Part shown: one piece after another, positions 23,007 to 31,869 of the stretch | Layout: every line of letters begins with the position of its first letter | Position numbering within the stretch: the stretch's first letter is position 1 | IMG/VR virus record: IMGVR_UViG_3300008451_000421 | Location: 1-64,000 of that record | Direction: 5' to 3' (one strand) | Length of the DNA: 64,000 nt | Origin: a virus | Translations under genes and position numbers: made by a program | The notes under the pieces: model-generated | The model's input: the letters and a program-made list of their open reading frames with translations, nothing else | The model's database searches: none | Told to the model about the DNA's origin: nothing

Positions 23007-23629
23007 TCCCCAGCGGCCAGAGCGTCTTGGAATACGAGCGCAAAGCCCGCGATGTCATCGGCTCGATCGCTGCCGTTGACGATCTTCCGCGCCGGCCGGA
23101 ACTGCCCGATGGTCGCCTTGCTGGCGATCGGCAGATAGTCGGCGAGCTTTCGGCCGGTGAACCAGCCGAACTGCATCCCGCGCACCATAATCTTGGCCGC
23201 GATGTCCGGCCGCATCGCGAGATCCGGGTTGCGCAGCAGCGCGCCACCAAGCCCCAGTTGGGTGTCGGCCTTGGCGTAGTTTGTTCGGCCGGTCAGTTGA
23301 GGGTAGCCTCGGCCGGCGAACAGCACACCGTCGCCAGGCTGGGTGTTGCCGAGCGCTGCGGCGACCTTGGGGCGGGTGCCGGTGATGTCGTACATCCGCC
23401 GGAAGTACGCCTCGCCGCCCATCTCCTTGATCGGGAGCATGGTATGCGCAGTTTCTAAATATGCTGTAGCCAGGCCGTAGGCGGCGAAGGCGATCGGCCA
23501 GTCGGCTTCGGCGAACGCGCCGGTCAGGGCATTGAGGCCGGTCACCTCATCGGTGCTGAGCGTCGGGCCCAGCAGGTCGTTGCGGCGCAGGAAGTCGAAG
23601 AACTTCGGGGCGGCGTTCAGCTTCGACAT
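22997..23629 (-). CDS. Glycoside hydrolase family 19 endolysin
   Basis: 210 aa from ATG 23629 (TGATG overlap with the holin stop; an upstream extension would lie in the holin gene). Chitinase-class lysozyme features: YLETAHTMLPIKE with the catalytic Glu near residue 60, and GVLFAGRGYPQLTGRTNYAK, the substrate-cleft signature. It hydrolyses the glycan of peptidoglycan at lysis. No signal peptide, so it depends on a holin. Confidence 0.85.
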   Translation of the reverse strand: MSKLNAAPKFFDFLRRNDLLGPTLSTDEVTGLNALTGAFAEADWPIAFAAYGLATAYLETAHTMLPIKEMGGEAYFRRMYDITGTRPKVAAALGNTQPGDGVLFAGRGYPQLTGRTNYAKADTQLGLGGALLRNPDLAMRPDIAAKIMVRGMQFGWFTGRKLADYLPIASKATIGQFRPARKIVNGSDRADDIAGFALVFQDALAAGEWA

Positions 23630-24006
23630 CAAACGGAGTCCTTGGATTCGCCGCTGTCGATGATCACCGATCCGGGGCCGGCCTTGACCTCCATGCGGCT
23701 GGGACGCCCGACGAGCTGCACCCACAGGGCGACACCAAGCATGATGGAGAGGGCAATGCCGATCATGCCGACATAGGTGGCCCGGGTGTCTTCGGAGGCG
23801 TTCGTCCAGAAGCCGAACTTGATGCCCCAAGACAGGATCGCGACCACGGCCGACACCATCAGCGAGATGGCCGGTCCAGCGAGGTTGCGCATGATGTTGG
23901 TGAGGGCGCTGTCTCGTGAGACGGCTTTGATGGCCTCAGGGGTGCCCGGGCCCGAGACGGCAGCGGAAAGCGACGCCAGTGTGTCGGTCAGCTTTTCCGG
24001 CTGCAT
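23629..24006 (-). CDS. Putative holin
   Basis: 125 aa with two hydrophobic helices (ISLMVSAVVAILSWGIKFG, about 47-65, and YVGMIGIALSIMLGVALWV, about 78-96). Short acidic C-terminus ending GESKDSV. It lies directly upstream of the endolysin and overlaps its start. It would form the membrane pores that release endolysin. Confidence 0.7.
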   Translation of the reverse strand: MQPEKLTDTLASLSAAVSGPGTPEAIKAVSRDSALTNIMRNLAGPAISLMVSAVVAILSWGIKFGFWTNASEDTRATYVGMIGIALSIMLGVALWVQLVGRPSRMEVKAGPGSVIIDSGESKDSV

Positions 24007-24021
24007 GGTGAACCCCGGGTT

Positions 24022-24036
24022 TCAACCTAGTGGTGA
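24022..24036. promoter_or_regulatory. Stoperator-like repeat TCAACCTAGTGGTGA
   Basis: Right arm GGTGA differs by one base from GTTGA. In the gap between the holin and the upstream small gene. The sites at 30984 and 57607 share the CCTAGTG centre. Confidence 0.55.
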
Positions 24037-24074
24037 AGCGCTACCACGAAGTTGAGCCCGGGGCTAGAGCGAAG

Positions 24075-24401
24075 TCAGAGTTCTTCCGGCGGGGAGATGG
24101 CGGCAGGTTCGGCGGTCAGCGCCATCAGGCGCTCTTTCTCGGCCGCAAAGAACGTGCCGACGTCGCGGACAACCGACACGACGTGGCCGAGTTGTTGCTT
24201 GGCCATGCCGTCAGCGAGCTTGTCCTGGAACAGATTGACGGCCACCAGCAAATCGTGGGTCTCGGTGCTGGTCAGGCGCTCGATGATGTCGCCGTAAAGC
24301 GGCACCAGAAGCGCGGCGGCCTGGCGTTCGAGGATAGCCTTCTGCGCGAGCAGTTCGGCCATCTGGGTGTCCACGTCGTGGAGCGTGAGGGTCTTCGGCA
24401 T
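24075..24401 (-). CDS. Hypothetical helical protein
   Basis: 108 aa. Helical throughout (DTQMAELLAQKAILERQAAA; KERLMALTAEPAA near the end). No membrane segment or Cys. It lies between tail-tip and lysis genes; function unknown. Confidence 0.6.
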   Translation of the reverse strand: MPKTLTLHDVDTQMAELLAQKAILERQAAALLVPLYGDIIERLTSTETHDLLVAVNLFQDKLADGMAKQQLGHVVSVVRDVGTFFAAEKERLMALTAEPAAISPPEEL

Positions 24402-24411
24402 GGGGGTCCTT

Positions 24412-24717
24412 TCAGGGGAAGGTCAGAAGAACGGGGAAGCTGCCGGCGACCAGGGCGGCACCCACGGCAGCGCCGGCCAACGGCCCTGCGACCAGGAAGA
24501 TGGCTGTGGCGGGCTTCTTGGGGTCGAAGGTGGTCGGGTTGCGCAGGCCGCGCTCGTACTCGATCTTGAGGCGGTCGGGCCGCTCGGGCGTGCCGGGCTT
24601 AACCCACATGTCAGGCGTGTCGCCAGCGACAACGGGCGGCCGGGTGGGCGTGTCGGCCGCATGGGCTGCGCCGGCAGTCAGCATCAGCGCTGCGGCAAGG
24701 ATCAGGATCTTACGCAT
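24412..24717 (-). CDS. Secreted or membrane protein with signal peptide
   Basis: 101 aa. Signal peptide MRKILILAAALMLTAGAAHA with an AHA-A cleavage site. The mature region is Pro-rich and polar, followed by a C-terminal Gly/Ala hydrophobic helix (FLVAGPLAGAAVGAALVAG). Could be a superinfection-exclusion or envelope protein; that is a guess from topology. Confidence 0.6.
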   Translation of the reverse strand: MRKILILAAALMLTAGAAHAADTPTRPPVVAGDTPDMWVKPGTPERPDRLKIEYERGLRNPTTFDPKKPATAIFLVAGPLAGAAVGAALVAGSFPVLLTFP

Positions 24718-24967
24718 CTTGGGGCTCCGAGGTTATCTCTTGAACGGGGGTGTTTTCCCCCTGCACCGAGACACTGACACCTTCTTTCACAACAATCAAC
24801 ATATTGTTGAAATCAACCTTCAAGGTTGCCGTGTCGAGGAAGCCGATGTCGTCCATGACGAAGACCCGCTCGCCGCCGGCCGCCTGGATGTACGCGCCGC
24901 GAAGCGACGCTGCAAAGCCGCTGCGCAGGATCTCACCGAGGCTGTCGCATACGAGGAATCGGATCAC
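24710..24967 (-). CDS. Small hypothetical protein downstream of tail-tip gene
   Basis: 85 aa, overlaps the tail-tip gene stop by 4 bases and the next gene start by 8. Mixed beta protein (RGAYIQAAGGERVFVMDDIG). An operator-type repeat lies in its coding region. Probably a minor tail-tip or late accessory protein. Confidence 0.55.
   Translation of the reverse strand: MIRFLVCDSLGEILRSGFAASLRGAYIQAAGGERVFVMDDIGFLDTATLKVDFNNMLIVVKEGVSVSVQGENTPVQEITSEPQDA
24796..24810. promoter_or_regulatory. Operator-like repeat TCAACATATTGTTGA inside a gene
   Basis: A near-perfect copy (TCAACA/TGTTGA) that lies within codons for FNNML of the 85-aa protein. A second half-site TCAACC follows at 24813-24818. It could bind repressor as an intragenic block. 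Confidence 0.5.
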
Positions 24968-27900
24968 CGCTTGATCTCCGTGGCCATGAGGTAGTTGTAA
25001 AGCGTCTCGACAGCACCGCCGCCGCTGGCGACGCGGTTCAGACGCACCTGGTAGGTGTGGGTTCCCGGGCCAGGGTAGTCCGTCAACGGGAGCGTCATAG
25101 GTACAGGTTGGCCCGCCGTCGAGATCGTCACATTGGAGCCCAAGGCCGAGCCACTGGTCACGAGCCCACTGCCGTCTGCATAGGTCGAAAAACCGCCGGC
25201 CATCTGGAAGATCATGTTGCCGTCGCGGTAGACCCGCACGTCATACCTGGCCCCACCGCCGCCGTTTGATTTCGCCGTGACGTTGGCCAGCAGTTCGACC
25301 CGGCCGCCCGACGTCTCGATCGAGACCGTGTTCAGGGTCTGCTCGCCGGCCGTGTTGATGTTGCTGTTCAGCGACGACGAGACGCTGACGCTGTTGGTCA
25401 CCGCGTTGTTCTGGATCTTGTCGGTCGTGACAGCCAGGCCGTTCAGCTTCAGCGTCGTGACAGCCAGGTCGCCGATGTTGGCCGACTGGGCGACCACGTC
25501 GTTGAGCACCAGCTTGCCGAGCGCGGCGTCATAGACGAACGGGAACTTGGTGGCCGACTCGTCAGCGGCAACCACGGCGAAGGTGTCGGCCCGCAGCTTG
25601 ATAGCCGAGATCGGCGTGCCGGCCTCGCCCATGCTCGACACCAGATAGATGCCGGTGATCACGCCAGCCGCGTTGGCCTCGACCATGTAGCGCGAGTAGG
25701 ACTTGCCGGTCAGGTCCGCCAGCACGCCGCCCTGGGTGGTGAGCGAGGCGGTGTTGTCGTTGACCGTGGCTTGTAGGTTCGTGTTCGTCGTCGCCTGCGC
25801 GGCGTTGATCGTCGCCTGGGTGGCCGCGTTGGCGGCGATCGTGGCGTTCGCGCTGGCGACGCCCGCCTTGGCCTGAGCGCCGTCGATCTCAGCTTGCGAC
25901 GCCGGCCGGATGCCGGAACGGAACCAGTTGATGGTCTTGGCCGCCCGGGTGCCCAGTCCGTCCCAGTTACTCATCGTGTAGAACGTGACGGTTTCGGCGA
26001 CCGGGTAGTAGACCAGCTTCCGCCAGCGTCGAATCCCCAACCCACCGGCACCCTGGTAGCCGCTGAGGTCGGCGTCGGAGGTGAAGTTCAAGGCCATGAA
26101 GTTGGAGCTTGGGCCGCTCACCAACATGCCGCCGCCCTGCGAAGATCCGGCTTCAATCCAGACGTCGGCCTCGAACACGTACCAGCCCGAAGTCAGGTAG
26201 ATGGCGCGCGAGATGCCTTGGTTGACGCCTGCTCCGACAACCACGCGATAGGCGTTCGACCCGGCCTCACCGGTCGCCCTGGTGCCGATCCCACCGTCCG
26301 CCCAGTCCGACCACGATGCCGGGATGCCCGGGCTTGTCGGGTAGTTGGCGAACATCGGATTGGGGTTCAGCGTTCCGCCGCCGATGCTGGCCGACAGGGT
26401 CGCACTGGAGGACGCTGCCGCCGCGCTTGCCGAGGCTGCGGCTGCACTGGACGACGCCGAGGTGGCGGCCGTCGTGGCGTTGCCGGCAGAGACCGTGGCG
26501 GTGTTGGCGGACGTGGTCGCCGAGGTCGCGCTGATGTTGGCCTGGTTGGCACTGGACGACGCCTCGCCGGCCTTGGTCGTTGCGACAGACGCCGAGGTGG
26601 CGGCTGCCGAGGCGCTGCCGGCCGAGGCCACCTGACTCGTGACGTCCTCGAAGGTCGTCCCGCCCAACTGGAACACGGCGTTGGCGATGCTCGAGCCTGT
26701 CCCGTTATCCCAGTTGACGTGGAACCGGGGCCGGGCCCAAGACGACGGGTCCGTGATCGTCACGTCCGCCGACAGCGTTTGCCATTCGCTCAGCGGCCAC
26801 GAGTTGCCGTCGAAGCCGGTGCTGGGATCGCTCGTATAGATGCCCGAAGTCGACTTCCGGCCCAGCCCGACCCAGATGTAGGCCGGCCTGCCGTTTGTCG
26901 TGTTCTGGATCCGGCGGGCCCGCAGCGTGACCCGATAGGTGCGCCCGACGATCGGCGCGAACGACGCGGTCGGTGCCACGACTCGCGTGACCCCGGCGAC
27001 GCTGGACCAAACCGGAGTCCCGTCGCCCAGGATGCTGAAGTCGCTGCTGGCCAGAGTCGCCGTGAGGTTCAGAGCGTCATACTCATCCGACCACTGTTTC
27101 GTGTCGCGGAACTGAGTCGGGAAGATCCCCTGTACCGATTGCAGCGCGGCGGCCTGATAGTTCGAGGCCAACACCGCCTGGCTCGCCGCCGTCGAGGCCG
27201 ACCCTGCGGCATTGGTGGCCGAGGTGCTGGCATTGGTGGCCGAGGTGCTGGCGTTGCTCGCCGACGTCGCAGCCTGGGTCGCAGCCGTGTTCGCCGCCGA
27301 GGCGTTGCTGCCGGCCGCCGTGTTGGACGCCGCCGCCGAACTGGCCGACGTCGCCGCTGCCGAGGCGTTGGCGATGGCCGTGTCCCGGGCAGCTTCAGCG
27401 GCCACGCGAGCGGTGTTGGCCGCCGAGGCGTTGCTGCCGGCCAAAGAACTCGACGACGCTGCCGAGGTGGCCGACGTCGCCGCAGCACCCGCGCTCGTCG
27501 CAGCTTCAGACGCCTTCGTGCTGGCGGTGTTGGCGAACCCGGACGCCGAGGTGGCCGATGTGCCGGCCTCGGTCGCCTTGGTCGTCGCGGTCGAGGCCGA
27601 CCCGGCTGCCGAGGTGGCGCTGTTGGCCGCAGCCGTCGCGCTGCTGGCCGCAAGGTTCTTGGCGTCCACCGCAAGGCCACGGGCGGCATCCGCAGCGGTG
27701 TAGGCGCTCTGGGCCTGGTTGCGGGCCGTCTCGGCAGCCGCCTGCGCCGCCTGGGCCGCATCCCGGGCAGCGTTGGCCGAGGCGATGGCTGCCGAGAGGT
27801 CGGCGGCATCTTGACCAGTTGCGGCCAAGGCTGACGCCGCGTCGGCGAGCGCCTGGTCGACTTGCGCCAGCAGCGTGACCGCCGTTCGGGTGCCGACCGC

Positions 27901-30537
27901 CACGGCGTTGTCTGACACGAACGCACCGGTCGTCACGGGGCTCGGCAGCACCGATCGCCAGCCACCGAGCGGCTGGTTGCCGACCTCGTAGGCGACCTCG
28001 AACAGGTAGTCGGTCAGGGCGGCCAGCGGGGCGATGGCGACGCGCACCTGCACGCCCGCCCGCAGATCGACGGTGGGGTGGAAGGTGTAGTCGCTGGAGC
28101 CGCTCTTGCGGTAGCGGATCACCAGTCCGGTCGCGTCGGCGTTGTCAGGTGTGCCCACGATCAGCACGGTAGGCGTCGAGGCTCCGCTGGCGCTGCTCAC
28201 CGCCGTCCCGGTCGCCGTGAAGACGCCCGCGCCCGGCGCACTGGTCGTCGGAGGCGGCGTGGTGGCGGCCGGCGGCGAGGGCGGCAGCGCGGCGGCCGGG
28301 TTGTTGGCGAGGCCCGTGACCTGCACCGAGTGGCCTTGCAGCGACCACAGCCCGTCGCGACGCGAGCGGACCAGCACGGTGATCGACGAGTAGCGGTCGA
28401 AGTTGGTCTTCGGCAGGACCAGCGAGGTCTCAGTCCAGAGCGAGCCCTGCTCATAGACCAGCGTGCCGGACTGGTTGTAGATCGAGACGACCGTCTCCTG
28501 GCCGTACTCGGGCGAGACCGACCCGGCATCCCAGCGGACGACCTGGCCGTCCTCCAGCAGGCGGTTGCGCGTGCCCCAGGTGATCGTGACGTTGGTCGAG
28601 CCACCGATGGCGATGCTGCCGAACGCCTGCCCGTTGACCTTGACGTTGCCGGGGCGCAGCGGCAGGTGCGGCCGGGCCGTCATGGTGCCGGTGATGACCG
28701 GGGCGTCGGCCTGCGGCAGGATGCCCAGCGAGGTGCGCGACAGCAGCTTGTAGTCGGGCGACTCGCCGACAGCCCGGATGTCCTGATCGTCGGTGATCCG
28801 AGCGCCGCTGTTGACGAACCACAGCGGAGTCCCCGCCGGCCATGCGCGCGGGATGGTGTCGAGCACGCCCCGGGCCAGCGTCCAGTCGAGCCCGTCGTAG
28901 GAGTCGACCAGTGCCACTTCCATCTCGGCTTCGGTGCCGTCGCCGATGAACACGAACCCGCCGACCTGCGGCCCGATCAGCACCCCGGCCACGTCCTCGC
29001 CCGGCAGGACAGTGGTCGCGCCGACCACCATGCTGTTCGACAGCGTGACGCGATCGAGCGCGGTCTTGGTCCCGATCGACTGGTAGCCGATGTCCCCGTT
29101 GGCGAGCGTCTGTTCGCTCAGCAGCTCGTAGGTGGGCGTGTCGTAGCCGGTCTGGTGCGCGAGCACGGCCGCGGCGACTTCGGGATATTCCAAGTCCAGC
29201 GTGCCGGCCTGCAGATCGGTCGAGGTGACGAAAAACTGCGGCAGCGTGATGACCTTGGTGTGGGCCATCGGTGCCGGCGTCTCGCCCGGCCGCACCCAGT
29301 TCGTGTCGGGCTGCGTGGGCGTGGTCGGCTTCTCCAGCGAGAAGACGTCCTCCATCAGCGTCGCTTTGATGGTCGGGTCGCCGATCTTGCCGTAGTCGAC
29401 CGTGCCGACGCGCATGACCAGGTCGTAGAGTTCGTATTCCGGCCAGGTGACCTTGACCACCTCGCCGGGCAGCAGGTCCCAAGCGGTGCGGTTGAGTTCG
29501 ACTTCCATCGTCGCCAGCGGGGCCGACGACACGCGCAGATCCCGGGCAGCCAGGCGCGAGGCAAGCTCGCTGTTGCGGACGCCATAGTAGTTGCGGCTGT
29601 CCGGCACCGGGGCACCCTGGGCAGACACGGCCGCCAGGTTCTGGAGGGTGACGGTCTCTTCCTGCTCGTTGACCGGGTTGGTCCAGGTGACGGCGATCTC
29701 GTTGATCGTCTCGCCCCACATCTTCCGCTGGAAGTTCGACAGGTCAGCGTTGTCGGGGTTCATCACCCGCAGGTCGGCCGGGTCGTAGTCGTCGCGGATC
29801 AGCTTCAGCGTATAGAGGCCGGTGCGCGGGTTGATGTAGAAGTTGGCTTGGATGTGGTCGATGATCTCGCCGATGAAGTCCTCGACCTTGGCCTGCTTGG
29901 TCCAGATCATCGAGAGGCCGAACGACTCCTCGTACAGGATGTCGCCACAGGCCGAGAAGGATGCGCCGTCGATCAGCGACGACGACAGGCCCAGCCCCCA
30001 GTCGGTGTTGGTCAGGCACTCGAAGATCATGTGCGCCGGGTTGGCGTCGGTGCCGATCATCGCCTTGGTCGGGTCGAGGCCCTTGGGCGATCGGCGAACG
30101 GTTGCCCACAGCGACTGCGCGATGATCGGGTTGTTCGACGACCACAGGAAACCTTGGCCACCATAGCCCGACGCCGGGTCGAAGGCGTTGTAGTCGGTCG
30201 TCGCGCCGTGGAAGAACACCGAGGCGATCCCACGGTAGGCCGGGCAGGTTGCCGTGGTGCGCCCCATCTTGGACGCCAGGTGCTCGGGCATGACCTGGGT
30301 GGATCCGCCCGGCAGGAAGTGTGCCGTGCCGGCAACGCCACCTTCCTTCTTCGCCCCACCGAACAGGTCGGGGTTGTAGATCGGGATCGCAGTCTCGGTC
30401 GCCGCCGAGCCCTCCCACATGATCTTCTCGTTGACGGTCAGCGCCGTGAGCGCGTCAATGGGGCCGCACGCGATGCCGAAGTGCAGCGACATGTAGTAGT
30501 TGGTGACTTCGACCTTGGCGGACTTTGACTTACCCAT
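24964..30537 (-). CDS. Tail tip/host-specificity protein (gpJ-like)
   Basis: 1857 aa, the position and size of lambda gpJ. Residues 1-430 form the hub head (VTNYYMSLHFGIACGPIDAL start; FSACGDILYEESFGLSMIW; WGETINEIAVTWTNPV). Residues about 640-880 contain fibronectin-like modules. Residues about 920-1120 are an Ala/Ser/Thr-rich coiled coil of short repeats such as SATSAASSSS. From about 1530 the chain resembles DUF1983 (tail tip central helix; SYSRYMVEANAAGVITGIY). It is the likely central tip fibre that contacts the host. Confidence 0.85.
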   Translation of the reverse strand: MGKSKSAKVEVTNYYMSLHFGIACGPIDALTALTVNEKIMWEGSAATETAIPIYNPDLFGGAKKEGGVAGTAHFLPGGSTQVMPEHLASKMGRTTATCPAYRGIASVFFHGATTDYNAFDPASGYGGQGFLWSSNNPIIAQSLWATVRRSPKGLDPTKAMIGTDANPAHMIFECLTNTDWGLGLSSSLIDGASFSACGDILYEESFGLSMIWTKQAKVEDFIGEIIDHIQANFYINPRTGLYTLKLIRDDYDPADLRVMNPDNADLSNFQRKMWGETINEIAVTWTNPVNEQEETVTLQNLAAVSAQGAPVPDSRNYYGVRNSELASRLAARDLRVSSAPLATMEVELNRTAWDLLPGEVVKVTWPEYELYDLVMRVGTVDYGKIGDPTIKATLMEDVFSLEKPTTPTQPDTNWVRPGETPAPMAHTKVITLPQFFVTSTDLQAGTLDLEYPEVAAAVLAHQTGYDTPTYELLSEQTLANGDIGYQSIGTKTALDRVTLSNSMVVGATTVLPGEDVAGVLIGPQVGGFVFIGDGTEAEMEVALVDSYDGLDWTLARGVLDTIPRAWPAGTPLWFVNSGARITDDQDIRAVGESPDYKLLSRTSLGILPQADAPVITGTMTARPHLPLRPGNVKVNGQAFGSIAIGGSTNVTITWGTRNRLLEDGQVVRWDAGSVSPEYGQETVVSIYNQSGTLVYEQGSLWTETSLVLPKTNFDRYSSITVLVRSRRDGLWSLQGHSVQVTGLANNPAAALPPSPPAATTPPPTTSAPGAGVFTATGTAVSSASGASTPTVLIVGTPDNADATGLVIRYRKSGSSDYTFHPTVDLRAGVQVRVAIAPLAALTDYLFEVAYEVGNQPLGGWRSVLPSPVTTGAFVSDNAVAVGTRTAVTLLAQVDQALADAASALAATGQDAADLSAAIASANAARDAAQAAQAAAETARNQAQSAYTAADAARGLAVDAKNLAASSATAAANSATSAAGSASTATTKATEAGTSATSASGFANTASTKASEAATSAGAAATSATSAASSSSLAGSNASAANTARVAAEAARDTAIANASAAATSASSAAASNTAAGSNASAANTAATQAATSASNASTSATNASTSATNAAGSASTAASQAVLASNYQAAALQSVQGIFPTQFRDTKQWSDEYDALNLTATLASSDFSILGDGTPVWSSVAGVTRVVAPTASFAPIVGRTYRVTLRARRIQNTTNGRPAYIWVGLGRKSTSGIYTSDPSTGFDGNSWPLSEWQTLSADVTITDPSSWARPRFHVNWDNGTGSSIANAVFQLGGTTFEDVTSQVASAGSASAAATSASVATTKAGEASSSANQANISATSATTSANTATVSAGNATTAATSASSSAAAASASAAAASSSATLSASIGGGTLNPNPMFANYPTSPGIPASWSDWADGGIGTRATGEAGSNAYRVVVGAGVNQGISRAIYLTSGWYVFEADVWIEAGSSQGGGMLVSGPSSNFMALNFTSDADLSGYQGAGGLGIRRWRKLVYYPVAETVTFYTMSNWDGLGTRAAKTINWFRSGIRPASQAEIDGAQAKAGVASANATIAANAATQATINAAQATTNTNLQATVNDNTASLTTQGGVLADLTGKSYSRYMVEANAAGVITGIYLVSSMGEAGTPISAIKLRADTFAVVAADESATKFPFVYDAALGKLVLNDVVAQSANIGDLAVTTLKLNGLAVTTDKIQNNAVTNSVSVSSSLNSNINTAGEQTLNTVSIETSGGRVELLANVTAKSNGGGGARYDVRVYRDGNMIFQMAGGFSTYADGSGLVTSGSALGSNVTISTAGQPVPMTLPLTDYPGPGTHTYQVRLNRVASGGGAVETLYNYLMATEIKR

Positions 30538-30733
30538 CAGAGCTTCGCCCTTTGATCTTGCTGACGACCTCTAGGGCCAGTTGATCGCCGGTCTCCAGAA
30601 GCGCAGATGCCGGGATGCCGGCTTCAATGAACTTGCGGAAGTCGAGGTTGTGGGCCTCGAACCAGCGACGAATACCTTTGACGCAATGGCCGGTCTTGCG
30701 GATGTCGTCGATCGTGACGATCAGTTCTTCCAT
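30530..30733 (-). CDS. Small tail-module protein
   Basis: 67 aa from ATG 30733 (TGATG overlap; an upstream frame lies in the next gene). Conserved-looking HCVKGIRRWFEAHNLDFRKF and ALLETGDQLALEV, a pattern I have seen next to tail-tip genes in proteobacterial phages. Function unknown. Confidence 0.65.
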   Translation of the reverse strand: MEELIVTIDDIRKTGHCVKGIRRWFEAHNLDFRKFIEAGIPASALLETGDQLALEVVSKIKGRSSDG

Positions 30734-30963
30734 CACGCACGAGCCTGGTAGGTGAACATCGTCTGGTCGCCATACCACATGACGTTCACCTCTTTGACCG
30801 TGACCGTGCCGAACACGACAGGTACGGGCTTGCCGGCGTCGGCGGTCGGGACCTCGGACTGCTTCGCCGCCTCAGGCTTGGCCTGCTTCGGTTTGGGCAT
30901 GATGAGGTAGGCGACGATGTTGATCGCCAGACTGATCAGCAGCGGTACGAGCCAAGCGACCAT
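30733..30963 (-). CDS. Small membrane-anchored tail-tip assembly protein
   Basis: 76 aa. N-terminal hydrophobic segment (WLVPLLISLAINIVAYLIM), a Lys/Pro link, then DAGKPVPVVFGTVTVKEVNV, a segment also found at the N-terminus of tail-tip proteins. It lies where lambda has gpI/gpK, between the hub and tip genes. Confidence 0.6.
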   Translation of the reverse strand: MVAWLVPLLISLAINIVAYLIMPKPKQAKPEAAKQSEVPTADAGKPVPVVFGTVTVKEVNVMWYGDQTMFTYQARA

Positions 30964-30983
30964 TTCACGTCCCTGTTGCGGTT

Positions 30984-30998
30984 ACGACCTAGTGGTGA
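30984..30998. promoter_or_regulatory. Degenerate stoperator-like repeat ACGACCTAGTGGTGA
   Basis: Matches the site at 24022-24036 at 13 of 15 bases, in the 48-base gap upstream of gene 30733-30963. Weak match, supported by position. Confidence 0.4.
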
Positions 30999-31011
30999 AC
31001 ACGGGGCCGCG

Positions 31012-31866
31012 TCAATAGTAGGTGTTCTTGATCCCGATCGGGTTCTTGGTCGGGATCCACGGCTGGCCCCCGAAATTCTGGATGTTGTTGTGCAGGGCCA
31101 CGCAGTCGTCCTCGAGTCCCGCCTCGTGATTGCAGCCCAGGATCACGTTGGCGGACATGCCCGGCTGCAGACCCTTGGGTGCGCTGTCGAGCAGCAGTTG
31201 GTTGGAGTCGAGCCCCTTGATCTTCAGGATGCTGCGAGCCTCTTTCAGGCCGTCGAGGGTCGTCCATTCCACCAGCCCGAAGACGTACTTGGGCTTCAGC
31301 GCGTCGGCCGCCCAGGTGGTCGACAGCGTGATGGTGGCCCCGTTGACCGCGAGCACCGTCTTCGCCACCGTGGCGGCGGCCTTGCTGGCCTTGCACTGGG
31401 GCCCGTAAAGGGCGTGCGGGCAGCCGAGCATGTAGTGCCGGCGCAGGATGGCGCGGCGCATGGACGTGGCCACCGACTCGACCGTGTAGATCGCCTCGTT
31501 GCGCTGACGCTTGTGGCCGAGCACCCGGCCGGTCCAGGTCACGAGGAACTGGCTGTCCGGGTCTCCGATGTGACCCTGCTTCACAACCAGGGTGACCACC
31601 TGAGACGGCGGCGTCAGGCGGAACAGCTCGGCAAGGTCCGCGTTCTGCGGCGTGCGAACCTCGATCGACTGGCGGTCGAGCGTGCCTGATGAACGCACCG
31701 CGCCCATGGTGATGGGGAGCGGCACATAGAGCTTGCCGGCGTTCGTGATCGGCACCTCGGCATCGGTGTAGCCGAAGAACTTGTCGGACGCCTCGCCGTA
31801 CTGGAAGTGGTAGAGGGCTACCGGTTCACCCTTCGTCCGGCTCTCTTCGATCGCGGCGAAAGTCAT
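31012..31866 (-). CDS. DUF2163-type tail hub/assembly protein
   Basis: 284 aa. Beta-rich N-terminus, then a Cys cluster: LGCPHALYGPQCK near residue 145 and GCNHEAGLEDDCVALHNNIQ near 245, ending QPWIPTKNPIG. This Cys pattern is characteristic of lambda gpL/DUF2163 family hub proteins, which can hold an iron-sulphur cluster. Precedes the tip gene as in lambda. Confidence 0.75.
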   Translation of the reverse strand: MTFAAIEESRTKGEPVALYHFQYGEASDKFFGYTDAEVPITNAGKLYVPLPITMGAVRSSGTLDRQSIEVRTPQNADLAELFRLTPPSQVVTLVVKQGHIGDPDSQFLVTWTGRVLGHKRQRNEAIYTVESVATSMRRAILRRHYMLGCPHALYGPQCKASKAAATVAKTVLAVNGATITLSTTWAADALKPKYVFGLVEWTTLDGLKEARSILKIKGLDSNQLLLDSAPKGLQPGMSANVILGCNHEAGLEDDCVALHNNIQNFGGQPWIPTKNPIGIKNTYY

Positions 31867-31869
31867 GGG

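Noticed and set aside
26360-27790. Possible CRISPR or tandem array in the tail-tip gene
   Set aside because: The repeats are irregular Ala/Ser/Thr codon runs of a coiled coil, without constant spacers or direct repeat identity.
28078-30528. 816-aa plus-strand ORF opposite the tail-tip gene
   Set aside because: Shadow of the gpJ-like gene; residue bias (Arg, Gly, Val, Asp) typical of GC-rich antisense frames. The same holds for 25894-27834 and 46574-48316.
24964-30537. Splitting the tail-tip gene into two genes at the Ala-rich region
   Set aside because: The frame is continuous over 1857 codons with no internal stop, and the coiled-coil link is usual in such proteins.
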